The position numbers were made by a program, and so were the translations under genes. Below the pieces are notes generated by a model. That model ran no database searches and was not told where the DNA came from. It saw only the letters and a list, made by a program, of their open reading frames with translations. Of a DNA stretch of 29,306 nucleotides, positions 1-10,637 are shown one piece after another. Numbering within the stretch: position 1 is the first letter of the stretch; each line of letters starts with the position of its first letter. This DNA comes from Hypsibius dujardini (Eukaryota; Tardigrada; Eutardigrada; Parachela; Hypsibiidae). The DNA is taken from assembly GCA_001579985.1 (NCBI GenBank), contig LRSR01005913.1, positions 1-29,306 of the forward strand, written 5' to 3'.

Positions 1-1778
1 AAACAGGATGTCATTCAAAACATTCTCGCATGACTTGAAATTGATGCCGTTCCAAAACCAGGCATCAACTAACGCTCCTTATTTGGCACTATTGCAGTAT
101 CTCCCCGACATCGGCCGAGAAAAGAGGCCTAAGTCCGTTCGCGACGCTGCGGTGGGCCCGAGTAACCCGGTAGAAGCGGTTGTTTCTAGCTACACGCAAA
201 CAGAAGTACCGGTGAAAAGTTTGCTGCAGTACTATAATATGGTTGACAACGCCAACCAGTTGGCCGACAGCGAACGGAGTGAGATTAATCGGTTGCTAAT
301 GGAATTCTCGCAACAAGGATACAACAACCGCCAGGTAAAATCCAGCGGCCAAATATGCGCACCGATTAACAAGCTGGCTTATGTGGTGGAGATCAAACCT
401 TTTTATATCTTAACAGCTTTGCTCTACGGAGCTTCTCGGCGACCTTCTGAAGGACTGCAATGTCGCACTAGCCGCCAAAATTTATTGCGCTGCTGACTGT
501 ACCATGAAAGCGCTGGAGTGCTTTAGAGAATGCAATGATTTTGAAGAACTCGTGCGGTATTTGGTTGAGAAGAACGACCCCGACTGGTGGGCTAAAGTAC
601 TAAACGGTGAGAATCCCGACAGAGTGACAATTATTGATCACGCTGTGCGTGAAGCAGGCAAGTCCGACTCCGCTGTCAAGATTTTGATGGCTTTTATTGA
701 GTCGGAGTTGTGGGATGAAGTGGAGGAAATTATAACGGCCGGTCATGCGAGCCGGTCTGGGCACAATACAACCAGGTATGAGTATTATTTAGTGTGCAAG
801 GTTCCGTTCCGCTATGCAATTAATGAACTGTCTTACAGCGATCAGGAAAATACCTTGGTAATCTTGAAGGCCATCAAAACGGACCCTACCAGTCTGACTA
901 GCCACGCCAAGAACTTGCACCCCGATGATGGCCCGCTAGTCGCCAAGGTGGTCTCATCATATGGGCTACAAGAGGAAGCTTTCTGCATACTTCAAAGTTT
1001 AAAGCTAAACGTGCTCGCCGTAGAACTTTTGACAAGTGATTTGAAAGACTTTGCACGAGCAAAAAAATTCGCGTCTACTTGTAATCAAGCGGATGTGTGG
1101 AGTGCACTGGGGGCAATACAGTTGAAGCACGGTATGGTCGGTGATTGCGTCCGTTCCTATGTTGAAGCGGTAGACCCGAAGGATTACGAAAACGTAGTTC
1201 GTCACGCTCGAGAGCAAGGTAAGCAGGAACAATACCAATATTGCCAAATAATTAGTCTGCTTCTTCGCTGTGACGGCTGCGACGGTTTTCCTCACCGGGC
1301 TGAGGGGTGCCAAAAATAAATTTGCATTTCCATCCAAATTGAAATAAATCTGTCACTGATATGAAGCATTCCACTTTCAGATAACTGGGATGGCCTTGTG
1401 GAGTACCTGATCATGGTGTATGATAAATATCGAAATCAGTTTGCCTATGATTACATGATTGTGGCTTTGGGCAAAACAAATCGTTTGTCTGAGCTGACTG
1501 AAATTAAAATGGACCTCGAGCAGCGACACACACGTAATGCAAAACCATCAAAGGTTGCTGGATCTCAGGGTAGTCAACAAGGACAGAGGATAGATCGCAG
1601 AGATCCACGGAGGAGCAATGTACGTATCGTACGTCATCTATACCTTTGCACATTTCTGCTCCAATTGACAACAGTTGTTCAACTCATTTTTTCTTTTATG
1701 TTTTATTTGTAGTAGTGATAGCGACAGAACTTCCAGCGTCACGATACCCGCAAACCTTTACGGAAAAAAATGTGTTAG
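1..1778 (+). CDS. Clathrin heavy chain-like protein, 3' part of gene (5' end outside window)
   Basis: Exons proposed: before 8 to 334, 417-1218, 1381-1619 and 1722-1778; introns 335-416, 1219-1380 and 1620-1721 are GT-AG and keep the frame. The frame is open to the left edge, so the gene probably starts outside. Exons 2-3 read like the distal-leg repeats of clathrin heavy chain: the segments with VRYLVEKNDPDWWAKVL, FASTCNQADVWSALGAIQL, NWDGLVEYLIMVYDKYR and VALGKTNRLSEL align by eye with human CLTC at about residues 1050-1260. Clathrin heavy chain forms the legs of coated-vesicle triskelia. The roughly 400 residues that follow in CLTC, including the trimerisation part, are missing; a Gln/Arg-rich basic tail ends at a TAG at 1776. 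Exon 1 (8-334) has no clear similarity to clathrin, so it may be a divergent or different part. The last exon is the least certain. The gene could be a truncated paralogue or a decaying copy. Confidence 0.6.
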
Positions 1779-2143
1779 CATTCGCATTTGAGAACGTGTT
1801 TGGAGCATTTCCGTGGATGCTGCCGCTTGTGTAGCTTATATGTTTGCATGCTGCCACTCGCTTGTTATCAGTCGTAGTTTTACAATGATGAACAGAAATG
1901 ACTCTGAATTTATTGGTCACTGAAATGCTTAAACTTCTAAACACTCTAAACAGCGAACCTAAACAGCACCATTCCGCCTGGCCTGCATACCTTTGACTGA
2001 AAAAAGGAGAACCATACAAAATAATTAGAATTGAACTACTGTATGATTGAGCGGGCGATCTTGTTGCTAATACAGGTGCTCAAAGAACCTTTCGGAACCC
2101 GCTTCGATCGCATTGTAGTGGATCTGTCATATTCCAAATCAGA
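1779..2143. other. Intergenic spacer between two convergent genes
   Basis: Spacer between the clathrin-like gene on + and AIG1-like gene A on -. The short open frames here show no family signature and overlap each other on opposite strands. The only site noted is a possible polyadenylation hexamer for gene A. Confidence 0.5.
1909..1914 (-). terminator. Candidate polyadenylation signal for AIG1-like gene A
   Basis: The + strand reads TTTATT, so the - strand reads AATAAA, about 230 bases past the stop codon of gene A. Position and sequence fit a poly(A) signal, but this hexamer is common by chance in such DNA. Confidence 0.3.
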
Positions 2144-5100
2144 TTACGAAATGCCATCCCCAAACGAGTACTGATTCAACATCGCATTGATTTCTCCAAT
2201 ATATTTGTCAAGATCTTGCAAGATCCCTGCATCTCTAATCCCGTAACGACCGTTCTCTAGGATTCCCACCACAGATTTTGTCTCGGCAACAAAGTTGTAG
2301 CCGGAGCAAACTTCCTTCAGCTTACGAATGCAGTCCAAAATCTCGTTGTGCTTTGCGTTGGCAGCCAGCCTGAGTGCTGCCACGTCCATCTCCAACATCT
2401 CTGTCGCCAGTTTAATAGCAGTTTTTTCCTCATTCACCGAGGGAAGTCCCAGTTTGGCGGCATCCACAATAGCTGCGAGCGTTTTCCTACTTTTTATCAA
2501 TTCTTTTGCAGCGCGGTGGTGCGCCTTATAGGGACACTGGCAGACGGTGCACCTTCCCATTGACATTTTTTCGCACAGAATCAGTAACAAACTGCCGGGA
2601 TCCTTACTCCACACCTTGCATTCTTTATGGCACGTAATGTTTGGATGATTACCACAGAACATACCGCTGGAGTTGCTGTCCTTGAGCTCGTAGTACTCGA
2701 CATAATGCTTTTCTTTGAATGCACTGAACTGCTGCAAACTTGTCAAGGCGAATTGATGATCCGTTGTCAACAATTGTAGCTGGCCCTGGACCTCAAGTAT
2801 ATTCCTAATTCCCAGCAGAAGACTTTGCACTCCGGATTTTATGTGGTCCCTGTTTTCGCGGATTACGCGGAATACTTCGGTGGATACTGAGCTTAATTCC
2901 CTCACTCTGGCTAACAAACAGCGGATGGTGTCTTTGGAATTGGCAAAATGAGAGATCAGCTCACTCATCATCCTCTCGTCATCCCGTAGACGTTCAGGGG
3001 AGTGACTAAAGGCTGCATTGTTCATGGCGAAAACGTTGTTCTCTGTGATTCTCCAGGGCAATACCTCAACATCGAAATTAGCTCCTATTCTGCTGCAATT
3101 TGTCAGCAAAATCATGATGTTCTGCAAGAGAGCGTCAGGAATGTTGCCACGCATGCGTTCTATTGCATTTTTCACTGACGCGTTGAAACGAGGCACCGTT
3201 CCATTGATCACCACAATGATGGCAGACAGGTTGCCCGCCTCTTCTGCCGCCTGCAGTATCAGATCAATGTTTTTGTCGTCTTGATGTGGATCCGCGTCGT
3301 TTCGTGTGTCGCTAAGTCCAGGGGTGTCTATCACGTGATAACGGCAGGCATTTTCTCCCATGAAGCTGTATGTGGTACTAAATTGGACAAGAATGGAGAT
3401 TTGACCTTCCGATCGGCGTGGTTTTTTGTCACAAATACCTGTTTATATATCACGATTTAACATTGGGTTTCGGGGTCAAAATCACATCTGCCGTTTCAGA
3501 AAAAAATTAGGAATAAAAACACTTCCCTCGTCACTTGGTGCAATGCGCCCTGATTCAGTAGCAACGTTTCCCAAATTTTAATGTTTTTTATTTAATTTCC
3601 AAAACGAGAGCAATGGCGCCACCAACACGGCCCGAGTGCTGATTAAGTGATTATTGCTGCAGCGCTGTTTTGGTTTTCAATCGACCATCTGCTCTGTTAC
3701 TCAGGCATTTTGTTCAAGTTGTTTTGGTTAGTCGGAAAAAATATAAATATAAGAATAATATAATATATATATTATAATATAATACATTAAAAGTTTGAGT
3801 ACGTCAAGTTTTACCAAGAAATCCACCAGAGTGAAAGGGCGAGGTGAAGTTAAATTGAGCGGCTGATTGCTAGCGCATTTGCCTAGCATTTAACAGAGCT
3901 CGGATCACTATTAGTCGGCTTATATGCTCAATAGGCTACATAAACTAGAATACTTGCCAGGCCAATCAAGAATTATATCGACAAAAAGCGAAAGGGAGAG
4001 ACGGGATATCGACCTCTCATCTCACCTCCATCCCTTAAAATTTGTAAGTTTCTTCGCCGTTAAAAGGCAGGACAAAAACAGTTTTACTGTTCGAATATGG
4101 AGTTTTGCACGGGGTGTTAGTCACGCCATCGGAACATACCATCCAACTGTTTGGCTTTTCGTCTGATCCGCACGATTTCTTTCGTGATCCATATAGTTCC
4201 CGGTTGTCTCGTAGAAACGATTTGGAACAGCCACTTTCAAATTATTCAAGTCTGCATTAGGTCCGTTCACCAAGTAATTCACCAGGGTGGACTTCCCGGC
4301 TCCCGTCTCGCCAATCAAAAAGATGTTGTAGTCCTTGATCGATTCACAGTTATCATGTGATGGATGATGCACCACACGGGGTGTCTCATGACCCAAGTGC
4401 GATTGGCCGCCAACTAACTGAACGTTAGTGCCGCCCCCCGGCTGAGACGTTGTATCCGGAATTGGCTGCGTTGGTGGACTCTCGTGGACACGGTCTGTAA
4501 ATAGAAGAAATAACTTAAGTGCGTATATGGTGGCGCAGCAGGTTCTGATTATCATGCTGAAAAGAGTGGCAGTCCATTTTTTAAAGGTTGGAAATTTTTC
4601 TAAACTGACGATGTGGTGGAACAGAATACCAATTTCTGAATGCAAATAAGAATTCAGCGCCAGATTGGCCAGTCACTGACAAAAGGGAAGGGGTTCATTT
4701 TCTTCTAGGGATATAGAAAGACCAGCAAAAGTGCCGTGGCTAAAATAATTTTTTCACTGCTCAAAATCCCGCCGGCTGGACCTCTGAACTGAAACTCTTT
4801 TTTGTCAAAATTAAAATTACGAAACGTCCTCTTAAATCTCGTGTAAATTTAAGGCCTATGCCTTTTTACTTGCCTGGCATTTTCAAAAATGAAAAAGCTT
4901 CAGTTGCGTTGGCTATTTTTTAATTGTAAGAGGAAAAAAAAGGTTCACATATTCAAACATCACCTCCCCGGTCTTTCGCATTTTTTTCTTGTGCCCCTGC
5001 TAATATTTGTACCCGAGTTGTCATTAATAGAGCAGTAGTTGATTAAATATTCCAAGATTTGATTAAATAGATGAAAATTACAAAAAAATAGAAAAATGCA

Positions 5101-5490
5101 CCTGCAGTTATTTCAACATGCCCCTCATATCTACTACAATTTTTTAACATTCGCTGCGTCTAAAGACATGTTTAGAAGAAGCCATCAAAGATATTTAACT
5201 TGATTTTACGGACGAAACAGGGCTAGCCATTTACCGTACTCTGTACCGCTTGATGACCAACCTAATGATCTCAAGGGATCGCGATTTTGGTTACTACCTG
5301 AGTACAGAATAAGGGCGTCGGTATCCTTCTTTGGCAGGTTCAGTCTCCTTAGCTGATCCGGCGTGGAATCTTGAATTTTCTTAACAGTTCGAAAGCCCCG
5401 GTTCCATAGGACAGCAGGAGCTGATTCAGTTAATCTTAATTCGCGTGCTAGAGAGGACAAGGCACGCATTTCCATGTTTCGCTGCTCCAT
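2144..5490 (-). CDS. AIG1-like P-loop GTPase A with N-terminal helical module and Cys/His cluster
   Basis: Exons 5298-5490, 4140-4494 and 2144-3377 on the minus strand give 594 codons including the stop (593 aa). Residues about 1-64 form a helical module (ALSSLARELRLTE, then RGFRTVKKIQ and LRRLNL) also found in gene C. A Pro/Gly-rich linker follows. The P-loop GETGAGKST is at about 126-134, DTPGLSDT (G3) at about 200, and TNCS at about 275-278 where G4 would be. AIG1/GIMAP proteins have this kind of GxxxxGKST plus DTPG core. A Cys/His cluster lies at about 424-470 (C-x2-H-x4-C-H-x2-C, then C, then C-x2-C-x-C-x4-H-H), followed by a helical C-terminus without a membrane anchor. The exon 2/3 junction splits a codon TG|T and gives Cys. 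The start is the first in-frame ATG of the module exon. The likely role is a GTP-dependent switch; partners and pathway are unknown. Confidence 0.85.
3759..3776. repeat. AT-rich perfect palindrome in gene A intron 2
   Basis: An 18-base stretch of only A and T is its own reverse complement, within a wider AT run (about 3741-3785). It lies in the 762-base intron 3378-4139 of gene A. This is probably simple-sequence DNA with no assigned function. Confidence 0.6.
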
Positions 5491-7536
5491 GCTCCTTAGC
5501 GTGCAATGCGGCCAAAATATGAGAAATGCTGTTGCTTGATGGCGGGAGATATTATCTGCAATTAATGAAAATAAACTGGTAACTTACGTGCAGCATGTGC
5601 ATCGAGTGCAAAACAACTTTCTAGCGTGCACATAGGAGAGAAAGAAGCTGGTGAGTTGAAACTTTTCGCGAAACTTCTTACCCCGACTGGACCTTGTATG
5701 ATGTTCCCTGCATATCAGTTGAAGCGAGGACAATGATTTTTTATCAAGTCCAACTTTTGATTGTTTTGATGCATTCAGTTTGGAGAGAATTAATCATCTA
5801 AACGGCTAGGTATTCAGAGCTAATAGATTAGGTTAGATTAGGGAAAAAGTGAAGTAGAAAAGAACGAATTCTCATAGATTTAGCATGGCGCATTAGGAAA
5901 AGTCCCCTTCTACTGGGTTTAACTGAACTGAGCTGACCCAAACAACAGGGCAGATTAACAATATTCACTGAATCTTTTGTACTAAAAAGGGATCAACTAT
6001 CAGTGCAACACTCAGACCATAGCCAACTTTTTCTTGAAAACATGCCCTTCGGTGATAATTTTAAAGATATTGTTGTCGACTGACAAGGCGTAGTTCAATA
6101 GGGAAAAATCAAGGAAGATTTTAATTACAGCAGATTCTATTACAATGCTTGTAGACACTTGATTGATTGATCAACAAAATCAGATCTTGAAATAAACGAC
6201 GCTATCGAAATTCATACTCATGCGATACTAATGTTATGGTCAAAGACTGTATTTTTTTTCTGCGGCCTACTTCAATCTCTTTCGGTTGTCTACCTATTTT
6301 CACCGATAATTTGAGAGCATGGAGAGCATCCAATTCGTCCAACTCACGGGGCAATATAGCTATTTTCTTTTATTTAATATTGACCGTAGGCATCAACAAG
6401 TCAATCAGGCGATTCGTCTTCATTTTTGTAAAAGCAAAATATTCCCCTCCTAGAAGTTACCGTTACGAGTTTTTTCACGACTTGCCCATGTAAGCATCCA
6501 GTAGAGGTCAGTAAACGAAATTTAATCTAAATCCCAGAAAATGACAGACAAAACTCAATGGTAGACCCGATCTCAATAATGGTTCAGGTCGCATCCTCAT
6601 TTGCTATCAAACAAATAATTCGTTCCGGAGAACTAAAACCTATTTTGGATCCCCACTACAATAACGCAGCCAAAACAAAGTTTCATAAGACGGATGCCTT
6701 TACGAGAGATACAGTGCCCCTTAAACTGCCAGAAATTCGGCAAGATTTGTCATCAACATTGCTTTTAGAAAAGTGCTTTTCGCTTCGCGGTGCATAGCTG
6801 CTCTGTGTGCTCCATGCTCGTAACCCGTTTGCTATCAGTCAGCTCTTATAGTGTTGGGCTGTCACATTAATTAAATTAGGTTGAAACTAAGGCTTGCGAA
6901 AAGACAAACTAAATCGGAAAGAATGGGAATCGAGATATCACGATTTATGCAAATTTGAGTCGTCATCAAGATTGGAGCCTTCATAAAAACCAATAATGTG
7001 ACTGAGTTGAATTTGTCGCTTTAGGTAGCCCAATTGCAGGCCTTTAAAAACAGCTGCATCGCATTTTTTCATAAGAGGAAGCATGGCGCGTAAGAGCGGT
7101 TTAATGGAGTTTCACGCCAATAAATAATAATATTCCGTACTGCGCTGAGCCACGGGCAATTTCACCGGAATCTACCAAATATTACACAGCAAGGCCGCAA
7201 CGAGCTTGAGGATCTACCTTTGAGCACACATTTTGTACCCCATGGCTAGAGAAGGAACTGGTGTTCACAATTTTTCTTTAGTGTGTACAATCTGCGCGCG
7301 TGGGTATGGCAGCATGTTTCTCAACAGCATTCCTAAACCCGGTACACGGTATACGGCACATGGTCGCGCAAACAAGACTCCGTTATGACATTCAAGTGAT
7401 AAATTAACATATTGATGCTTGTTGCTTGTAATGTTTCACTTTCATCCCGCATCAGAAACACCTTAAAAAAAAGATAACATCAGAGAAGCACGAATCATGT
7501 ATACCATGCTTTGAATATGAAGATTGCATTTAAAAT
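5491..7536. other. 2-kb spacer between AIG1-like genes A and B; no recognised gene
   Basis: This lies upstream of gene A and downstream of gene B, which are in tandem on the minus strand. The longest open frames (6236-6493 and 6558-6797, both +, 85 and 79 codons) show no motif, no homology to the neighbouring GTPases and no clear splice partners. I see no dynamin-like remnant, although a head-to-head partner for gene A might have been expected here. The promoter and any non-coding 5' exon of gene A would be at the left end. Confidence 0.5.
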
Positions 7537-9655
7537 TCAGGCTAATCTTCCAATGAACGCCACCAACTGAGCTATCATTTCTTCTGCTTCCTCTCGGACA
7601 GTATCTGACTTGATTGCCTTCGCGTGGTGCTTCATAGCGTCGACCACCGCGGCTAGCTCGACTGCAAAATTAAATTCCGAGCACAACTTCTGTATCTCGA
7701 GGCAACGGTCCTTTACCAACTGCAATTTGCTCTGCAGAAGGCCTTTTACCAAACTCACGTCTGCTTGGGCCGTACCCAGTTTAACATCGTACATCACATT
7801 CGAATCGTTCCTCATAGACGCTGAATTTTGGCGCTCCAGCATGGCTTGCAGAATTTCAGCAAGTGTCTGCTCCTTCTTCACCAGAACTTTCTTGGCAAGA
7901 TAATGCTGTTTGTGTCCACAGAAGCATTTGAAGCATTTTCCGAATCGTAACTGTGAGCAAAATCCTACTGCGCGTGCACCGGGCCAGGCCACCTTGCAAT
8001 TAGCGTGACAGGTCATGGCAAGATGTGCGTTACAAAATGTGCTGTAAGTATCCGCGTCTTGTAGCTCATAACAGGTGATTACTTTGGAGCTTTTGTAGTC
8101 AGCAAAAAGTAAAGCGTCACCGGCGGCATCGGGCGACTCGGTGATATGTTGTTCGAACATACTTTGAACGGTCTGCAAACTACTGATATCCATAAGAACT
8201 GAACGCAGATCAGCCTTGATTTTAGCCAATGACTGCTCAATTGCTCCGAACGATTCGGTTGAAATAGCGTCTAGGGTCCCGATGGCTGTGAGCAGTCTTT
8301 TGAGTTCGCTGATTGAGGTTTGCCAGCTCTTAATCAACTCGCGCTCGTCTAAGGGGCCATCGTCGAGGCCACGACAGAGTGCCGAGTTTTGCATGTGGAA
8401 TACATGCTCCGGTTTAAATTCCCAAGGCTTCAACTGTGCAAGGTCATAGTTGCAAGTGAGACGCGTACAGTTAGTCAGGACAATCATCATGTTCTTCCGC
8501 ACTATGTTTGGTAGAAATCCCCTTAATCGGCTGATGGCATTTTTCAGACTGGCAGAGTCTCTTGTTGTTGTTCCGTTGGCAACTAGTATGATCCCTGTTA
8601 GGCGGTCTATATTTCGACAAGCTGCTTGAATTTTCAGCACGTTCTCCTCATCCTGGGCTATGCCGGCCGTGTCGCTGAGTCCAGGAGTGTCAATGAAGTT
8701 GAATCCGGGGAGGGTATCGAATGAATACACCGCACTGAAATGCACGAGGAAATAATCAGTAGGGAATTTCTGATGTGACATTTCGATTCTCGTAAGGCAG
8801 ATTTCTCGAAAGGACTGCAAAGTCTCATTAAAAAATACGTAATATTTCCATTTTTAACTCTGGAATGTGTTTTAAACAGTTACGCAGGAACAGTTGTGGA
8901 AGCGAAAGTTTAATAAGCATTTGAGTTTTGGTAGATCATTCTTGTATAATGTAGAACAATGATTCAATTCAAATGTCAAATTTTGTAGCATACCGTAAAT
9001 CTAAAGAAATCACAGTTGATGAATTTATGCCTCAAAAGTTAGATCAAAAGCTCATATATAACTTCAAGGCCGCTTACCAGTTATTAGTTTGGCTCTGAGT
9101 TTGATCGCCTACGTTACGTACGCCTGAAGCTTCAGATTTCCTTGATCTAGTGTGGTTAAGATCAAGTGTCACAATCTTTAACGCCTTCGGTGGTCCGTCG
9201 AGGTCCATATTAGCTAGGTAATTGATGAGCGTTGACTTGCCGGACCCCGTTTGCCCGATCACCAACACATTTTGGACGGCAGCTGCCACACTTGTCTGAG
9301 CCAATTCTGCAGATGTAGAAACGGGTTTCAACGTCAATTCTAAATCTTGATTGTCACCATTCGAATTCGCCGGCAACTGTTCGCCAATCACACTCCCAAC
9401 GAAAGGTCCAAACACTTCGAAATCATTAACTTTGCCAGGCTTAATTGAAGGTGGAATGTTTGGTTCTGCCGGGGTTAACGCCACAGGCATTGGAATGACA
9501 TGGCGGCTGCTCCTTGGTTGGTTAGACCCAGTTTGAACGTTATTCTCGAGATAGGACATTGGGATGGTAATGCTCAGTTCTATGCTTAACGCCATCGCAG
9601 CCGAACGTGACGAATACTCTGTGATCTTGCGGTTGTGGTCGTCAGGTGAAGATGC
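7537..9655 (-). CDS. AIG1-like P-loop GTPase B with Cys/His cluster
   Basis: Exons 9078-9655 and 7537-8734 on the minus strand, joined across the 343-base intron 8735-9077, give 591 aa. The P-loop GQTGSGKST is at about 135-143, DTPGLSDT at about 208 and TNCT at about 280-283. The Cys/His cluster at about 427-470 has the same order as in A and C, with small changes at its end (C-F-C-G-H-x2-H). The intron splits a codon TG|T into Cys, at the same place as in A and C. Unlike them, everything before the P-loop lies in one exon. The start chosen is MASSPDD, which fits MSNSP in gene C; an in-frame ATG at 9721 is the alternative. The N-terminal module is poorly conserved: the stretch MALSIELSITIPMSYL may be its remnant. 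B is the most divergent of the three copies. Its divergent neighbour is DRP1. Confidence 0.82.
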
Positions 9656-10637
9656 CATACAGTGAGATGGTTTGTAGGAAAGAATATTTACTGTTCGGTC
9701 GGTACACGTCGTTTCTAGCAAAAATGGAGGCCACCGTCCGCCCCCTATTCTGCCTCAACTGCTGGGTGATTAACACGCCTATCGCCGATATCTTAGGGAC
9801 AAAGTCCGGGTCACTGCAGGTAAAATTACCTGTTGCGCGGGCCAGCGATAAGACTCAATCGTCTATCCAGTACTTACATCCTTATACAACCACCTAACCA
9901 AGAATTATTTAACAAACAAATGATCGAGACAGTGCAGTCGTCAAAACAGTCTCTAAACAACGGATGTTGAAAAATCCATCAAAAAAGCTATCAATGTGCG
10001 AGTAAAGATGGGGTGTGGTGGCCGAAAAAAGAGTTCTGATTGATACGTAGCCTTTTTTCGATTGCTGACCGATTGCTTAGCCGGCAGCTCATTCAAATGT
10101 GATTAGCAAATTTCCGAAATGCACTTATTGCGTTCCACTGACAGCTCCGGCCAATCATTTGACCGAAGTCGTTCATGATTAATTTCTGTTTTGATACGTT
10201 TCGTTGATTGATGGCAAACATTGAAGACCGCAATCCTTCTAAAGATTTGCACCTGGAGATTTTTCTAAATTTGTTTTGGGTCCCATTCACCCGGACCACA
10301 CGGTAGTTTTGACTGGTGTGGCCTAAACGTGGACCCGAGACCCATCTTATCAGGTTTAAAAACCGTGTTCCAAAAGTTTGCCCTTACTCAATGATATGAC
10401 GCGCTTTCATGTGCAACTTGCATGACATAAGAAAGTTTATCAGGAGCACAAAAATGGAGTTTGCTCCCCATTCTTGTTTATCGTTAAAGGTAACGAGTTA
10501 ACAAGCCGTTTGGTGTAGTCTTCCTAATTTAATGTCTCCAATATTCAGAATCTACTCTACATTCGATTCGCAAGTCATCCTGGCACTGATTTACGTGGTT
10601 TTCTAGATCAATTGTGGTTTTTTGTACCAACGGAAGA
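9656..10637. other. Divergent promoter region between GTPase B and DRP1
   Basis: The start codons of B (-) and DRP1 (+) are 982 bases apart, so both promoters and 5' untranslated regions should be here. I found no convincing TATA box, initiator or repeated operator, and by eye no block shared with the equivalent region between C and DRP2. The short open frames (9646-9897 + and 10093-10299 -) show no recognisable domain. Confidence 0.45.

Noticed and set aside
6236-6797. Two open frames of 85 and 79 codons upstream of GTPase A
   Set aside because: No motif, no similarity to the neighbouring families, no splice partners and no conservation in the other intergenic regions. Their length is expected by chance.
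9656-10637. A shared palindromic control element in both divergent promoter regions
   Set aside because: Comparison by eye with 21837-23218 found no convincing common block; an alignment would be needed to claim one.
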